From: Deltaproteobacteria bacterium
Lineage (GTDB): Bacteria; SAR324; JACQKK01
DNA: 6,886 nucleotides
Assembly: GCA_029858165.1 (NCBI GenBank)
Contig: JAOUFO010000095.1
Coordinates: forward strand, 1 to 6,886
Direction: 5' to 3'
Shown here: in pieces, positions 5,616 to 6,886 of the stretch
Position numbering within the stretch: the first letter of the stretch is position 1
Layout of the letters: each line of letters begins with the position of its first letter
Notes under the pieces: model-generated
What the model was told of the DNA's origin: nothing
Database searches by the model: none
What the model saw: the letters and a program-made list of their open reading frames with translations, nothing else
Program-made: the position numbers and the translations under genes

Positions 5616-6740
5616 ATGAAACCCCCATTTTCCTATGAAGCCGAAGAATCAAATACCGATTGGTTGACCCTGATCAAAGCGGGAGCGGCCATTTTTGTAT
5701 TCGGGTTGGTTTTTGGCCCGTTGACCGCCCACGGGGCGGAAGGCGCCCCGGCCCAGTCTCCCCCCGTCAATCTTTCCTCCACCCCACCTCTGGGGGATGC
5801 CGCCCAGGGGGGGCAACCCGCAGAAGAACCTTTGGAGGTGAAGGTAAATGCTGAAACCCAGGTATCCGGGGATACATACACCCTGGGAGAAATCGCCGCC
5901 ATCAGCGGCGGGGATGGTTCTCTCCGGCAGCAGTTGGCCGCCATCCCCATGGGGAAATCCCCCCTGCCGGGGCGGGCACTGCGGCTGAACCATTCCTTTT
6001 TGATGGCCCGGCTGACCGGGATCGCCTCCCAACACCGGTTGAATCTGGAAATGGCCGATTCGGCCCAGGTGGTGCGCGCCTTTCATCTGGTGGGGGCCGA
6101 GGTGATCGGGGTCAAAGTGTTGGAACAGGCCGCGCGGGACACTCTGGGAGAATCCCCGGAAACAGACCCGGAAAATTTAAAGCAGGAACTGGCCACCCCC
6201 ATCAACGCCGTGTTGCTGCCCAAAGGGGAAATCACCTGGCAGATCACCCGCATGGGCCGCAACGCCTCTGAAACCGGGAATCTGCTGTATCAGGTGGCGG
6301 CCCTGGTGAATGGAGAGGAAGCCTGGCGGTACCCTGTGCGGGTGCGCCAAAAAGTGGTGCGCAGGGTGGTGGTGTTAAAACGGGCCGTGCGCCGGGGAGA
6401 GGTACTGGAAGCCAAGGATGTGACCCTGGAGGAAACCGTGATGCGGGGCAACAAACACAATGATTATCTGACCGACCCGGCGCGGGTGGTGGGCAAAAAA
6501 GCCGCCCGCACCCTGGGGGAGGATACCCCATTGCAGCCGGATATGCTGGACCGCCAATTGGCCGTGCGGGAGGGGGGCAAAGTGACTTTGACCTACCGGA
6601 CCTCCGCCGTCACCTTGAGTGTGCCCGGGGTGGCCATGGTGGATGGGGAGGAAGGGGCGTTCATCCCCGCCCGGAACCTTCAATCGGGCAAGGTGGTCTA
6701 TGGCATTCTGGTGGATAACAACACCGTCAAAGTGAACTAA
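5616..6740 (+). CDS. flgA: Flagellar P-ring assembly chaperone FlgA
   Basis: Periplasmic chaperone needed to assemble the P ring (FlgI) around the rod. The product has 374 residues, well above the roughly 220 of the enterobacterial protein. A hydrophobic segment (22-38) ending L-T-A-H-G-A-E-G suggests a Sec signal peptide cleaved near residue 40, followed by a Pro/Ala-rich linker to about 70. An N-terminal domain (about 74-245) contains Y-T-L-G-E-I-A-A-I (88-96) and G-K-S-P-L-P-G-R (113-120), both typical of FlgA. The SAF domain runs from about 250 to 312, with V-V-L-K-R-A-V-R-R-G-E-V-L (252-264). The C-terminal beta domain ends in P-A-R-N-L-Q-S-G-K-V-V-Y-G (351-363), the most diagnostic FlgA stretch. 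Oddly, the region before the hydrophobic core is 21 residues and net acidic, unlike a normal signal peptide. It follows flgG by 56 bp and precedes flgH by 25 bp. Confidence 0.93.
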   Translation: MKPPFSYEAEESNTDWLTLIKAGAAIFVFGLVFGPLTAHGAEGAPAQSPPVNLSSTPPLGDAAQGGQPAEEPLEVKVNAETQVSGDTYTLGEIAAISGGDGSLRQQLAAIPMGKSPLPGRALRLNHSFLMARLTGIASQHRLNLEMADSAQVVRAFHLVGAEVIGVKVLEQAARDTLGESPETDPENLKQELATPINAVLLPKGEITWQITRMGRNASETGNLLYQVAALVNGEEAWRYPVRVRQKVVRRVVVLKRAVRRGEVLEAKDVTLEETVMRGNKHNDYLTDPARVVGKKAARTLGEDTPLQPDMLDRQLAVREGGKVTLTYRTSAVTLSVPGVAMVDGEEGAFIPARNLQSGKVVYGILVDNNTVKVN

Positions 6741-6765
6741 CACCCCCAACCTTAACAACGGCGTC

Positions 6766-6886
6766 ATGAAGAATTTATTTTCCATTTTACGCGGCAGGGC
6801 TTCTTTGGCCCCCCTGGTGTGGCTGACGGTTTGGCTGGCGGGTTGCAGTTTGATGGACCCCCCCCCCGCCCCCGCCCCCCAACCCC
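6766..6886 (+). CDS. flgH: Flagellar L-ring lipoprotein FlgH (3' partial, N-terminus only)
   Basis: Only the first 40 codons are in the window. They encode a lipoprotein signal peptide: basic n-region with Lys2, Arg9 and Arg11, hydrophobic core L-A-P-L-V-W-L-T-V-W, and lipobox L-A-G-C with the lipidated Cys27. A Pro/Ala-rich stretch follows. FlgH forms the outer-membrane L ring and is a lipoprotein; in many Proteobacteria flgH directly follows flgA, so the name rests on lipobox plus position and not on mature-domain sequence. The start at 6766 has no obvious Shine-Dalgarno sequence and begins 25 bp after the flgA stop, suggesting translation dependent on flgA. A run of 10 C falls within codons 31-34. 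Confidence 0.7.
   Translation, partial: MKNLFSILRGRASLAPLVWLTVWLAGCSLMDPPPAPAPQP
6858..6867 (+). repeat. Homopolymer of 10 C within flgH
   Basis: Ten consecutive C bases encode the end of Asp31 and three prolines, four codons after the lipobox cysteine. The bases beyond it remain almost entirely C with single G interruptions. It is the longest homopolymer I see in the window. Confidence 0.85.

Noticed and set aside
4780..5652. A 290-codon open frame antisense to flgG
   Set aside because: It lies opposite a clear flgG, its product is Gly/His/Arg-rich with no recognisable domain, and long antisense frames are expected in GC-rich genes.

Overview
This window looks like ordinary proteobacterial chromosome: GC-rich, tightly packed, and without mobile elements, RNA genes or CRISPR. 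The right half is a flagellar operon in the order flgF-flgG-flgA-flgH. Together with a sigma-54 type promoter in front of flgF and a heavy preference for GGG and CCC codons, this points to the Proteobacteria, perhaps the alphaproteobacterial or Magnetococcia side. I cannot place it more closely from sequence alone.

Layout. Positions 1-512 (+) hold the 3' part of a 4'-phosphopantetheinyl transferase gene that begins outside the window. It converges on a minus-strand pair: a hot-dog thioesterase (545-976) resembling plant-type acyl-ACP thioesterases, and an FAD-dependent GMC/cholesterol-oxidase-like oxidoreductase (973-2580). The oxidoreductase stop and the thioesterase start share an ATGA, so the two are probably translationally coupled. 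Upstream on the same strand are queD (2661-3020) and queE (3082-3723), two consecutive enzymes of 7-deazaguanine (preQ0/queuosine) synthesis. Positions 3724-3950 form a divergent 227-bp regulatory region with a well-formed -24/-12 promoter facing right. Then come flgF (3951-4730), flgG (4771-5559), flgA (5616-6740) and the first 40 codons of flgH (6766 to the window end).

How they work together. FlgF and FlgG are the proximal and distal rod proteins. FlgA is the periplasmic chaperone for the P ring. The last gene has a lipobox and the position expected of the L-ring lipoprotein FlgH. The operon therefore builds the rod and the outer bushing of a Gram-negative flagellum, probably under RpoN control. 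QueD makes 6-carboxytetrahydropterin and QueE converts it to 7-carboxy-7-deazaguanine; the preceding (FolE) and following (QueC) enzymes are not here. The phosphopantetheinyl transferase, thioesterase and oxidoreductase could belong to an acyl-carrier-protein-based lipid or polyketide pathway extending left of the window, but that is inference.

I did not find a clearly new biological system. The points most worth a second look are the coupled thioesterase/oxidoreductase pair beside the carrier-protein activating enzyme, the ferredoxin-like cysteine cluster in the oxidoreductase, the sigma-54 promoter, and a 10-C tract just after the flgH lipobox.
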